This document shows, in pieces, positions 45,106-57,076 of a stretch of 64,000 nucleotides of DNA. Under the pieces are notes generated by a model. It worked only from the letters and a program-made list of their open reading frames with translations, had not been told where the DNA came from and made no database searches. Position 1 is the stretch's first letter. Each line of letters opens with the position of its first letter. Source of the DNA: Chrysomallon squamiferum (Eukaryota; Mollusca; Gastropoda; Neomphalida; Peltospiridae); assembly GCA_012295275.1 (NCBI GenBank), contig CM022671.1, positions 2,040,832 to 2,104,831 of the forward strand. The letters run 5' to 3'. Position numbers and translations under genes: made by a program.

Positions 45106-45271
45106 TCTCTTTTTCTGAGGCAGATATTATTTAGTTTTGTGCCTTTTTATATATTCTTTAAATTGTTGCTGTTATTGTTATTTTACTTATTTTACTGATT
45201 TTCAGATTTAAATCTCTGACAGTATTGCAAGGAAGACAGCCTCTGTGAAAAAAGAAGAACAATCATAAACA

Positions 45272-45310
<39 letters not shown>

Positions 45311-45319
45311 TTTTGAAAA
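44578..45319. other. 3-prime flank of the F relative
   Basis: Positions 44655-44705 and 44845-44900 match sequence downstream of F (62350-62395, 62580-62630). ATT (45049-45102) and AAT (45274-45309) runs follow. No gene seen. Confidence 0.55.
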
Positions 45320-45883
45320 ATGGAAATACAAACTCTATGGGCATTCATTATTGAGTGTTTTTTCTCTGTCGGTATTTTCGGAAACTGCATGGTGACTTTT
45401 CTAACGCTTTGCAAAACGAAAGTTTCTCCAGCTGTTTACAGTATGCCGCTTTACGTGTTCGACATCATCTTCGCGATTTCTTTGTGTTATTCTGTGAGAC
45501 AGCTGCAAATGTCTTCTGTTCTGAACGTCGTTGTAGTGATAACATCAGCACAGTCTAAAGTCTGTAGAATCATCTGTTTGACTGTTACTGAATCCGCTCT
45601 GGAACGTCTTACGACTAAAACGTTTTATGTTCAGTTTAACAAATCATCTCTGATCATCTGTATATGCGGAATTGCGTCATTTGTGGTGATTCTTTCCACG
45701 TTCCATAACTCTGAAATCTTATTTTACAGATTTATGATAATCCAGTCACTGTTTATTCTTCCACTATCTGCTGAATCGTGTTTGATATTTCGTATTAAAC
45801 AGCTTTGCGGGGAGATAATCCTTGTAATGTCTACCTATTATAAACAATTACTTTCTAAAATGGTAATCTGTGACAGACTGTAG
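45320..45883 (+). CDS. Truncated class A GPCR-like open reading frame
   Basis: A single 187-residue frame with low repeat content and richer codon use than its flanks. Hydrophobic segments lie at about residues 7-30, 40-60, 75-95, 109-127 and 135-155. The first contains GIFGNCMVTF and the second YVFDIIFAISL, which fit the conserved GN of helix 1 and Asp of helix 2 in rhodopsin-like receptors. The third segment ends in ALERL where class A receptors have an (E/D)R motif, though Tyr is absent. Helices 6 and 7 with their usual CWxP and NPxxY motifs are missing and the frame ends after YYKQLLSKMVICDRL. It could be a 3-prime-truncated pseudogene, the first exon of a larger gene, or an unrelated membrane protein. 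It is the only strong non-EGF frame in the cluster. Confidence 0.45.
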   Translation: MEIQTLWAFIIECFFSVGIFGNCMVTFLTLCKTKVSPAVYSMPLYVFDIIFAISLCYSVRQLQMSSVLNVVVVITSAQSKVCRIICLTVTESALERLTTKTFYVQFNKSSLIICICGIASFVVILSTFHNSEILFYRFMIIQSLFILPLSAESCLIFRIKQLCGEIILVMSTYYKQLLSKMVICDRL

Positions 45884-46868
45884 AACATTTGTACATATAC
45901 GCTAACTTATAGCGAAAAGAATAAACGGTCTAGAGGCAAAATAAGAATCCAGCGTACGCAAACTATGTATAGATAGATACAAATACTAAATAAATAATAA
46001 AATAAATAGAAGACTTAACTCAAATGAATTTGACATAATATGTAAATGCATTTACTGATACATAAAACAGCAAAAACAGATGATATTTACAAGAGTGTAC
46101 ATTAGCGATAACTTAAACTGAAGCACATATCCAGAAATAAACACAAAATTCATATATTTTCTGATTTATAAACTTGGCAAAATGTAATTAATTCGTACTG
46201 AAATCTTAATAGCTCTTGACGTTCAGTACAAATATTAAAAACCACATACACAACTAAACTATTTTAAATCACAAACATTCTGAAAAAAGTCGCTTTCTTC
46301 AAAACAAACCTTGGTTTGGATGTATATATAGTCAAACAAGGATAAGCTGATTTCTCGAGAAATGGAATAGCATTTTTAAAAAGTTTGTTTTGAAGAAGGT
46401 GACCTTTTTCCCCAGAATGTCTGTGACTTTAAATAGTTTTGTATGGTATGTGTTTATTACATTATATTATCTTCCAGTCACTGTAAATAGTGGCTAGTCA
46501 TTGACCAAATATCTAGCTTTTTGGCTCGGAACTATTTCTATATCGATATATTACTCGTTACTTATTTATGTGTATAAAGTTACTTCTGTTTAATTGCTGA
46601 CAGAATTTTAAAACAGTAGTTTGAAATTAATTTTCATTGAAGAAATACAAATTGTTGCTATTTAAGAACTATTTTGAAGGCTAAAACGAAATCAGTATGA
46701 TTGAATCTACTATTCTTGAGAGCAGTGAGACGAGAACATTTTTATATTATTTAGGATTACAGAATACATAAAATAACTGGTTACTTCCTAAGATAATAGC
46801 TTTATCCAGCTCATGTCGAACAGCCATTGTTCTCAGCAGATAAAGCTGATAATTTCAGTCTGTAGCCA

Positions 46869-46931
<63 letters not shown>

Positions 46932-46979
46932 CCATTTCTGGATGTACTTTTCTAATGTACAAAACTATTTAAATTCATA
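45884..46979. other. Non-coding region with a short imperfect inverted repeat
   Basis: A stretch near 46264-46318 (cacaaacattctgaaaaaagtcg, then aaaacaaacctt) has a near reverse complement at 46378-46433. This is a palindrome of roughly 50-bp arms with about 60 bp between. An ATT run lies at 46869-46926. No gene seen. Confidence 0.5.
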
Positions 46980-48450
<1,471 letters not shown>

Positions 48451-49226
48451 TACAGACATACGTTTTTGTTTTATTTTTGTGCTCAATCCAGAATTCAAAG
48501 TGGTCCATATATCTGTTAATTTAAATATCGCAGAATTTGTTATAAGAGAAAAACAATATATTCTTGCTTCATGTGGATAAACATTTGCTGGAAATCCTAC
48601 CACATCCTGATACCTAATTAGTTCTTGTACAAATAAAATAAATTTTTAATCCTAAAAACGATTAGAACCAATAAACCAACAACAATAATAAAAACCGTAA
48701 CAACATGAACAATAAAAAGACATTAGTAATCTCTACTGCTATATGTTTGTTTGATGTTTTATGTTTACGATCTATTTTTTCATATGCATAAGAACAGAAT
48801 TACAGAACACAGAGAAAAGAAAGAAAATTAAACTAAAAAAGAATAATTTCTATTTTAATCTGACTGTAATTTCATTGTTTTACTGTAAAAATCTTATTGC
48901 TATTTATCTATTTATACGTCAACAGAAATAATATTTAAATGCATATCTTTCGACTGCAGTTATCTTAAACTTTGACTTCTATCTTTATTTCAGAAAGTCT
49001 TAATAGCATAAAAATTAAACAGTCTCATCTTTCTAACAGTGAAGAATATCTATACAGTGTCAGAAAATATTAAAGCATCAAAGATAATTTTGAGAGAGAA
49101 AACCTGGGCCATCATGTGATTGTCTACTCTTTGTTGATGAAAATAAAGAAATTTTTATATTACACTTTTTTTAGTACAAATCACACAACAAAACCTTTGA
49201 TGAATTTGCCTTGGAATATGTCATAC

Positions 49227-52200
49227 CTGAAACAATGAATAAACGTATTAATACGAACCCTGACGTTGTTGTAGTATTTGCGGATAAAGAAGCCGATGCT
49301 GGTTATTGCCACGATGACGATGAAGATGCCGATGCCGATACCGATGCCGGTGCCCAGTCTATCATCATGTTTAGTACAGCTGTCACTGGATACATTAGAC
49401 GAATCAGGATCTGGAAGTAATTTTTAAAAATGAGATGAAATTAAAATATATATATATTTCTGTATATATGTTTTAGTTGTATAAAGGACCTTCATACTAA
49501 GCCTTTAGATTCGTTCATCATTTAATCTTATTTCGTAAAATTTACAAAGTCAACGAAAGGTGATATAATGGAATGCATGTTACATGTTATGTCATTTATA
49601 TATGAAGTTTAACCCACTGTACATTTATTTCATACCGCACTGTATAATTATTATATATTTCACTATACACTTATTATCTACTCACAGTACAGTTATATAA
49701 ATTCACTGTATGCTATAAAATAGTCTCTGTAAACTTATAATATAACTGTCACTGTATACTTATTATATACCTCACTCTGTATTTACTATAATCCTCAGTC
49801 TATGCTTATTATACAGCTCACTGTATACTACTATAATCCTTAGCCTATGCTTATTATATACCTCACTCTATACTTCCTATAATACTCAGTCTATACTTAT
49901 TATATACCTCACTCTATACTTACTATAATCCTTAGTCTATGCTTAGTATATACCTCACTCTATACTTACTATAATACTCAGTCTATACTTATTATATACC
50001 TCACTCTATACTTCCTATAATCCTCAGTCTATAACTATTATATACCTCATTCTATACTTACTATAATCCTCAGTCTAAAAGTTTTATATACCTCACTCTA
50101 TACTTAATATAATACTCAGTCTATGCTTATTATATACCTCACTGTATACTTACTATAATCCTCAGTCTGTACTTATTATATACCTCACTTTATACTTCCT
50201 ATTATACTCAGTCTATGCTTATTATATAACTCACTCTATACTTATTATAATACTTAGTCTATACTTATTATATACCTCACTCTATACTTACTATAATCCT
50301 TAGTCTATGCTTATTATATACCTCACTCTATACTTACTATAATCCTTAGTCTATGCTTATTATATACCTCACTCTATACTTACTATAATACTCAGTCTAT
50401 GCTTATTATATACCTCACTCTATACTTACTATAATCTTCAGTCTATGCTTATTATATACCTCACTTTATACTTACTATAATACTTAGTCTATGCTTATTA
50501 TATACCTCACTTTATACTACTATAATCCTCAGTCTATGCTTATTATATACCTCACTCTATACTTCCTATAATACTCAGTCTATACTTATTATATACCTCA
50601 CTCTATACTTACTATAATCCTCAGTCTATGCTTATTATATACCTCACTTTATACTTACTATAATACTTAGTCTATGCTTATTATATACCTCACTTTATAC
50701 TACTATAATCCTTAGTCTATACTTATTATATACCTCACTTTATACTTACTATAATCCTCAGTCTATACTTATTATATACCTCACTTTATACTTACTATAA
50801 TCCTCAGTCTATGCTTATTATATACCTCACTCTATACTTCCTATAATCCTTAGTCTATGCTTATTATATACCTCACTCTATACTTACTATAATACTCAGT
50901 CTATACTTATTATATACCTCACTCTATACTTACTATAATCCTCAGTCTATACTTATTATATACCTCACTCTATACTTACTATAATCCTTAGTCTATGCTT
51001 ATTATATACCTCACTCTATACTTACTATAATACTCAGTCTATACTTATTATATACCTCACTCTATACTTACTATAATCCTCAGTCTATGCTTATTATATA
51101 CCTCACTCTATACTTCCTATAATACTCAGTCTATACTTATTATATACCTCACTCTATACTTACTATAATCCTTAGTCTATGCTTATTATATACCTCACTC
51201 TATTATATAACTTATTATATAACTCTATACATACTAATTATACTTCCACTGTATATTTTAAATACTGTAACTTATTGTAGACCCTAACAGAATATTTATT
51301 ACACATTTCACTACACATCACTCTAATCGTATTACATACCTCATTATACATCACTCTAAAATCATTATATACCTCTCTGTGTAGTTACTTAAAATCTCAG
51401 TGCATACATACTATAATTAGACTAGCACTTATTACATACTTTTCACTGTATACTTACTATATTTGTTTCATTGTACACTTATTATATACTGTCACTGTGC
51501 ACTTTATTATAAACACTTTCTGTACATTATTAAATAATCTCACTGTTTACTTATCACTGTTTTTCTCACTGTTTTTCAATACCTTATTGCAGATATTTTA
51601 TGCCCCTACCTCATTGTTCACTTCTCTATAATTACGGTAACTGTACATTTATTTAAGCTAAACAGCTACTGTCATGACCGTGTTATTCGTGAAGCTAAAT
51701 AACATTTTTATCATCATCAACAACAACAACAACAACAACAATAATAATAATAAACATCATCACCGTAGTAAACAGTATATCAATAAATAAACATTTTTAG
51801 AAATTACAAATGGATGAAAACATTTTTGGGTGACTAGCAATAGTTTATTTAGCTACAAAAGGAAAAAGTGACAGAAAAAGAAAAAGTGTATTTTAGTGTC
51901 AGTCAGAAGTTAGAAGAGATACAACTTCTTGAATAAGGCGTCTCTGAATGCAGTTCTTACAATATTTCATAACTGTATCACACGTCTGTACTAAAGTTTA
52001 ATGTTTCGATAAATTTTCGGTTGTTTCACAGATTTTCGCATTTTCCGGACTGGTGCTGCCCTCTATTAGTCCGAAACATTGAAGGTCAACATTATATACA
52101 AAAAAATGATAATCAATGACTGAATAATAATTTTGTATAGTAACTTACTGATATAAATTGATGATGTTGGTGTTGGTGTTGTAGAACTAATACAATTACC

Positions 52201-52509
52201 GACCGCATCACATCCAATACTACAATGGAGACAAATATGTGTACAGTTCTCTGCAAACCGACCGACTGTGCATTGTCCAGAACAACTTCCACTACTGCGA
52301 TTACACTTCAAACAGAACATGTGACACTTCCGCTTACAAAGGACTCCGTACCACCCATCTTCACATCCACTTTGACAAACTGCTGAAGAATTTACACCTT
52401 GTTTAAATTCGCTGGGTACTTTACAGTGAGGTTTCACTAAAGAATACACGGATGTTACAGTAAAGAGTAAGAGGAGAAGAACTCCCATGTTTTTACACCT
52501 TTTCTTCAT
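49227..52509 (-). CDS. Gene E: EGF-like receptor, cytoplasmic tail not located (partial)
   Basis: Exon 1 at 52149-52509 (minus) encodes a 23-residue signal peptide from the first ATG, or 16 residues from the conserved second one. It continues into a cysteine-rich EGF-like region (CEDGWYGVLC) whose second half, CTVGRFAENC, is diverged, and then a Thr/Pro/Ser stalk. It splices in phase 1 to 49227-49410, which encodes DPDSSNVSSDS and a membrane helix at about residues 141-164 starting TGIGIGIGIFIVIV. An unusually long basic stretch follows (RKYYNNVRVRINTF). Exon 49227-49410 ends at a phase-2 GT donor, so at least one cytoplasmic exon is expected. I found neither a KWKN nor an EYxLD exon before 45.9 kb. 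The roughly 2.7-kb intron is largely a 46-bp minisatellite. Exon 1 is closest to gene C (CLKCNRSSGSCSGQC shared). Confidence 0.7.
49757..51195. repeat. 46-bp minisatellite in the gene E intron
   Basis: About 31 tandem units of tattatatacctcactcta plus tacttactataatcc and [ct]tagtctatgct. The period of 46 bp is clear, for example between 50280 and 50326. Variants alternate between atccttagt/atactcagt and tatgctt/tatactt, giving a higher-order pattern. Sequence at 49610-49756 and 51196-51560 shows decayed units. The same introns in genes B (31290-31850) and D (59060-59480) carry weak tcact/tacaca repeats, which suggests a shared ancestral seed that expanded only in E. Confidence 0.95.
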
Positions 52510-52513
52510 ACTC

Positions 52514-53891
52514 CTGAAACAGCAAAATATCAAGAAATGAAAGATGTGTTTCGATTAAATTCTTCTTTTCTTTTCTGTTAAATTATCTTATTTCTTTTAT
52601 TCATTGACTCGTTCATAAAAGTTTCGCATGATAATAAAAACATGATGATAATGTATTTACATAAAAGAATACTATAAAAAGAAGAATAATGTCAAATGTG
52701 AAAATAAACAAATAAACAGGTAATTAAATCTATAACATTATATTAAATAAGAAGCCTCTTGTAGCTTTGAAACAGAGCAAATAAAATGTATACTATTGAA
52801 AGCTGTGCTTTGTCATTTTCATTATAAAATTTAATTGTGCATTTCGAGATAAAATTCGATAATATTCATAAGTAAAATCGATATGTTTGTCTAAAAAATA
52901 TACAAAATTAACGTATATAGGGCAAGATAATAAAAATGCAGTTCATTTTCAGTATAAATTAGAAAAAGGAAAGAAACTTTCTGTCAAACAAATGGGAAAG
53001 TTGTTATAATCTTCGTTTCAATATTTATTAAATGGAAGTTATCTAAACTTTGATGAAACTTTAAGAACAACTAGTCGACTATGTAATTCAGTATACAAAT
53101 ATTTTTTATATATTAATACAATCTTAATTTATTGCCATCTAACTGATGGTTCTATAAAACATTAAATAAATCTTGTTCATTGTTTGTATTTAAAATGACC
53201 GTGAAAATCATTTAAATGTTTTTAAAAGAAAATGTTTGCTCGTTTAAGCTCTAATATCAGAGATAGAAAAGAAGGAAACAAATGATTATGTAATATCATC
53301 TATTGGGGTGTATTAGTACTCTTGTATGAATTTTTGAGTCATAGCTTCACAAATTTTACCTTATATATAGGCCTATATATGTTTATTTATGTATGAATGT
53401 GTATTTATTAAATAAAGCAACGAAGAACAGATAAACAAAAAAATTAAAAGGACAGAATAATTATATTTACATACTAGTTAACATACACAGTGACAGACAC
53501 GTATTTATTTTATTTGTAATAACGTCTACAGGTGACAGCCTACAAGTATGAATTCTTACGTCGTCCACATACCATTAATTAACTGAAATCCTTTTTTTTC
53601 CTTTTTTTTTTTATTTCCCACTAAAATAATAAAAATAAAATTTCTAAGAGTTAGAAGTATTATAACGAAAGATTTTTTCTTGCTGTTGTTTTTAAATAAA
53701 AACTTTCAGTTGACAATTTGTTTATATTTATGATAATAACAAAGTAAAGAGAAGTGAAAGAGAAAATCAAAATAATAATAATAAAAAAACTTTTTCATAT
53801 GTAAATAGCTTGAATAAAAAAGTGGTCACTGTGTATTTGACTTGTGTATATGAAATATGATTTAGAAGTAATAAAAAAATAAGGAAAGAAC

Positions 53892-53923
<32 letters not shown>

Positions 53924-54829
53924 AACAGATACGAAAGAGCTAAAAAAATAAATAAATAAATAAATAAAAATAAAAAGATAAAAAATTAATAAAGAATTTT
54001 AGTTAAGTTACAAGAGTTGTTGTTCATCAGACTGACCTGAAGTGATTCAAAGTCCTCGACTCGTTCGGTCACAGAAACACAGTTTATAAACAGTCTTCCG
54101 TGATAAAACATTATAATTACCTGTTTCTTTTGCTGTTATGTTTTGTTGTTTTCAGTTCTGCACATGCTGCACCTTTTAGAGAAATAAACTTCTTGTCTTG
54201 TCTTGTTAGAGTTCTCAGCTGGTTGACTCTTAACAGGAACTTATAAAGGAGACGATACCTAGGCGTGTCTCTGTGCGTACAATGTCAGTGCGATTCGTTT
54301 TATGCTAGGGAGAAATACTGATTCAGATATAGCTGTTCTATAACAGATAAACCGGATATTTTACACACGTCAAAATAACTTTGTAGTTTCAAAAATAGCG
54401 AAATCCACATCGACTAGCAAAAATAAAAACGTTTTTGAATTTCGCGAATGACTCTAAAAATAAAGTGGGAAAACCCAGTTTTTACGTACCTCGTGATACA
54501 TTCGGTGAAATATAAGTGTAGCGGAATGTGACGAGGTGTTCCGACTGACCGAATCAATTTGCTGAATGTCAATTTTTGTTTGTTTGTCCATCAAATCGAA
54601 TAAGGCAACAAAAAGCAAAACATGCAGTTGTGTATGTTCTTTGAATAACTATTTTCCGAGTTTTTCAAATATACAATCGATTCCGTTTTCGGGTTGTTTA
54701 CACGTGGTTACGGTCGTATTCGAGCAGACAACATGGACCTGCGTAAACACGGGTTTTCATCTGACAAACACGTCACAAACTGATTTGTCCAAGAAAAGAA
54801 AGGGTAAGGCAGAATCTAAAGAAAAATAT
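52514..54829. other. Upstream region of gene E and flanking duplicated DNA
   Basis: Positions 52560-53420 parallel the upstream regions of genes A, C and D. The stretch 53520-54060 parallels 920-1500 (for example gaataaaaaagtggtcact and the ctcgttcggtcacagaaa phrase). From about 54200 the base composition becomes less AT-rich and no longer matches the duplicated blocks. The plus-strand frame 54566-54898 overlaps a zinc-finger remnant in another frame and is not supported. Confidence 0.5.
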
Positions 54830-55014
54830 GAAAAAAGAAAAGCGAAAACGACAGTTCTACCATGTTCTACATCCCATGTAGAAAATATGAAACTATAGGG
54901 AGATTTGTCGAGAGTACAAATTATTTTACATTTGATGCCATAAAAAGCCATTCCGAATCCACGTCACATAAAAAAGAAATATACAACATTTTTACATCAA
55001 ATGTGTCTCCTCAG
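54830..55014 (+). pseudogene. Remnant of a TTF/BED-like zinc finger, probably transposon-derived
   Basis: One plus-strand frame reads ENDSSTMFYIPCRKYETIGR, then FVESTNYFTFDAIKSHSEST and SHKKEI. The spacing of Cys, the FV-x-STNYF stretch and the H-S-E-S-x-S-H motif resemble the N-terminal zinc finger of hAT-derived and ZNF862-like proteins. One of the expected metal-binding cysteines is not visible and the frame stops at about 55020 (TTTTGA). Upstream the frame is broken. No transposase body was recognised, so this is an isolated fragment. It lies in the less AT-rich island between E and G. Confidence 0.5.
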
Positions 55015-55528
55015 GCACAGTTTTGACAACGCACAGTTGTTTGAGATTACAATGCACAACAAGCATTGGAGCAAGCATTGGATCTGTGGTGGGCACGATA
55101 CCATAGAATTGATATAGATACAAATATCCATGAGCAGTCTGTGTACAAAAGTGACTATTCAAACGCAAACTGAAAAGGCTATATGGATATTCTGTGAGAA
55201 ATGATACTGAGACAGTTTAGCTTATTCCAGTGTAATAAGACTACAAGCATTAACTTTTAATGTTAAATATTCTTCAGTCATAAGTAAAATATGCAAAAAC
55301 AACAAACAAAAGAAAGTAAAATGTTACAGCTCGATGTTTTGTTTCAATGTTCTATTCAAATATAGTTACACTGGTTAATTATTATGTATATTCTTCAAAT
55401 AATATGCAATATGAAGCAAAGTTTGACAAAATTATCCCTGCTTAATGTGTGTTTTGTCACTCCTCAGTTAGGTCTAGTTGATACTTGTCAGGTCTAGTAA
55501 ATTCTAAGACATACTAGTCCACTGATCC

Positions 55529-55860
55529 AGTAATTAAGAAAATTAACGTCGAACCCTGGTTGGGCAGCGAGAGAAAGACATATTCACTGTAAAGTTAGAA
55601 GTATTTCTCCGTGTAAAACGGGATGTGAAGGATACTGGGTAACGTACTGCAGCATGACATGTGCAAAACACTGCACTGCATGCGACAGGTATAGTAAGAG
55701 TTGTCATGGAAATTGCAAACCCGGATATATTGGAAAATGTTTTCAGAAATGTCGAATGTGTTACTACAGCGGCAAATGTGAACAGTGTTTTGGTGAGTTT
55801 AGAGGACACTTCTGCAAAATTCCTAAAATATTAAACCAAAAATATAACGGAATGGAATGA
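55529..55860 (+). CDS. Gene G: divergent plus-strand EGF-like module (exon or decayed gene)
   Basis: An open frame reads HCKVRSISPCKTGCEGYW, then cysteine-rich sequence (CAKHCTACDRYSKSCHGNC, CKPGYIGKCFQKC, CEQCFGEFRGHFC), and stops at TGA 55858-55860. The order HCKV, GCEGYW, CxxC, NCKPGYIG matches the mature part of exon 1 in genes A to E, so it is a diverged member on the opposite strand. No signal peptide precedes it and a convincing acceptor is not evident; the frame is open from about 55534. After GHFC it runs into non-EGF sequence, which suggests read-through past a lost donor. It is probably an orphan exon or pseudogene. Confidence 0.55.
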
Positions 55861-55933
55861 AACACATAAAACCAAATGTTTATTTTTAATTTCATTTTTG
55901 CAGCTATAATAATTACTATTACTACAACTACTA

Positions 55934-55990
55934 CTTAGTGGCGGATCCAGTGGGGGTGAGGACGGTGGCTAGCCACCCCCACCTTTCTGA
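55934..55990. mobile_element. Possible DNA-transposon or SINE terminus
   Basis: The short sequence tagtggcggatccagtgggg followed by gctagccacccccacctttct resembles the GC-rich ends common in invertebrate non-autonomous DNA transposons. It contrasts sharply with the AT-rich surroundings. It can also pair with itself (tgggggtg with cacccccac). No opposite terminal repeat was found within about 0.5 kb, so identity is uncertain. Confidence 0.35.
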
Positions 55991-57076
55991 GAATGTTTTT
56001 TATTTATTTATTTATTTTTTTTTTTGTTCTTTCGAACAATAATTAATGAATTTTACAAATTTACTGACAGTGACTCTACTGATCAAAATTTACTATTTTT
56101 TTTTTTTTAGAAAAATACATTAAACATGAAGTCACGGACACCTGTAAGCTGTTTGTGACGTTTAATAATGTCATCTTTACCGAAATAGTGTTGCCAATCA
56201 ACGTCACAAAACATCATTTTTTTCCGACTGAAACCGGTTGTATTTAAATTAGAATTGTGTTAATATCTGACCAAATACTTTCTAAAATTAGTTGAAATAC
56301 AGACTTCAGTGCATTAGATATATTAAACATTGTCCCGCCATGTTACATTCTAACGCATGTATCACCGTTTTTAAGATTACCTCAACCTAATGCCGTAACG
56401 CTAAAAGCTATTTCTTTTGTTTCAAATTCCATAATCTCTTAATTAATTTGCCTAATTTTGTCAGTGACTATAATCTCATGACATAATATCCGCCTTCTTC
56501 TAATAATTAAATTGAATCGTTTATAAAAGTGTCATATGACATAATAAGTAGTAGTAATTTTTTACTGAATTCGTCATAGAAATAAAAATTTAATACATTT
56601 AGCAGCAGGCGACTAGATGGTGTTTTATATATCTTTTACAAACAGTTCATTTCATTAATATTGTTTTGATTATCTTCTTTTTTTTTAATCTTCCTCGAAC
56701 CATTATCTTTAGGAACATGATTAACAAAGAAGACTGAAGTTTTATTAACTTTAACATTACATAAATACAGATATTTCGTCATCATAAATAAAGAAAAAAG
56801 TCTTAAATTGCCATCTCGAAACATCTTTCGGTTATTTAGTTACTTTCTACTAAGTAAATATTTCATATTATAAAAGTTGTGTACAGCGATCATTTTCGAC
56901 ATTCCAAATGGTAAAAATACGACTGATCAATTCTATTTATTGTATATAATTTAAAATATCGATCCTTTTTACATAAATAATTAATCTTTAAAAAAAATCA
57001 TTCGGAATAAACATTTTGTAATAAGGTATCAAAACAAATATATATATATAATAAACAATGAGGAAGATTATATGAA
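55991..57076. other. Duplicated non-coding block downstream of gene D
   Basis: Positions 56400-57060 parallel 18560-19380 and 26780-27600 (for example the gactagatggtgttt/catcataaataaagaaaaa series). No exon seen. The minus frame 56636-56824 is not supported. Confidence 0.5.

Noticed and set aside
45208-45414. 68-residue minus-strand frame considered as a tail exon for gene E
   Set aside because: It overlaps the GPCR-like frame in antisense, ends in a poly-Leu run from a repeat, and lacks a phase-2 acceptor and either tail motif.
49757-51195. Regular 46-bp periodicity resembling a CRISPR array
   Set aside because: Units are adjacent with no unique spacers, and the DNA is eukaryotic; it is a minisatellite.
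54566-54898. 110-residue plus-strand frame
   Set aside because: The zinc-finger-like signal lies in a different frame of the same strand; this frame shows no domain.
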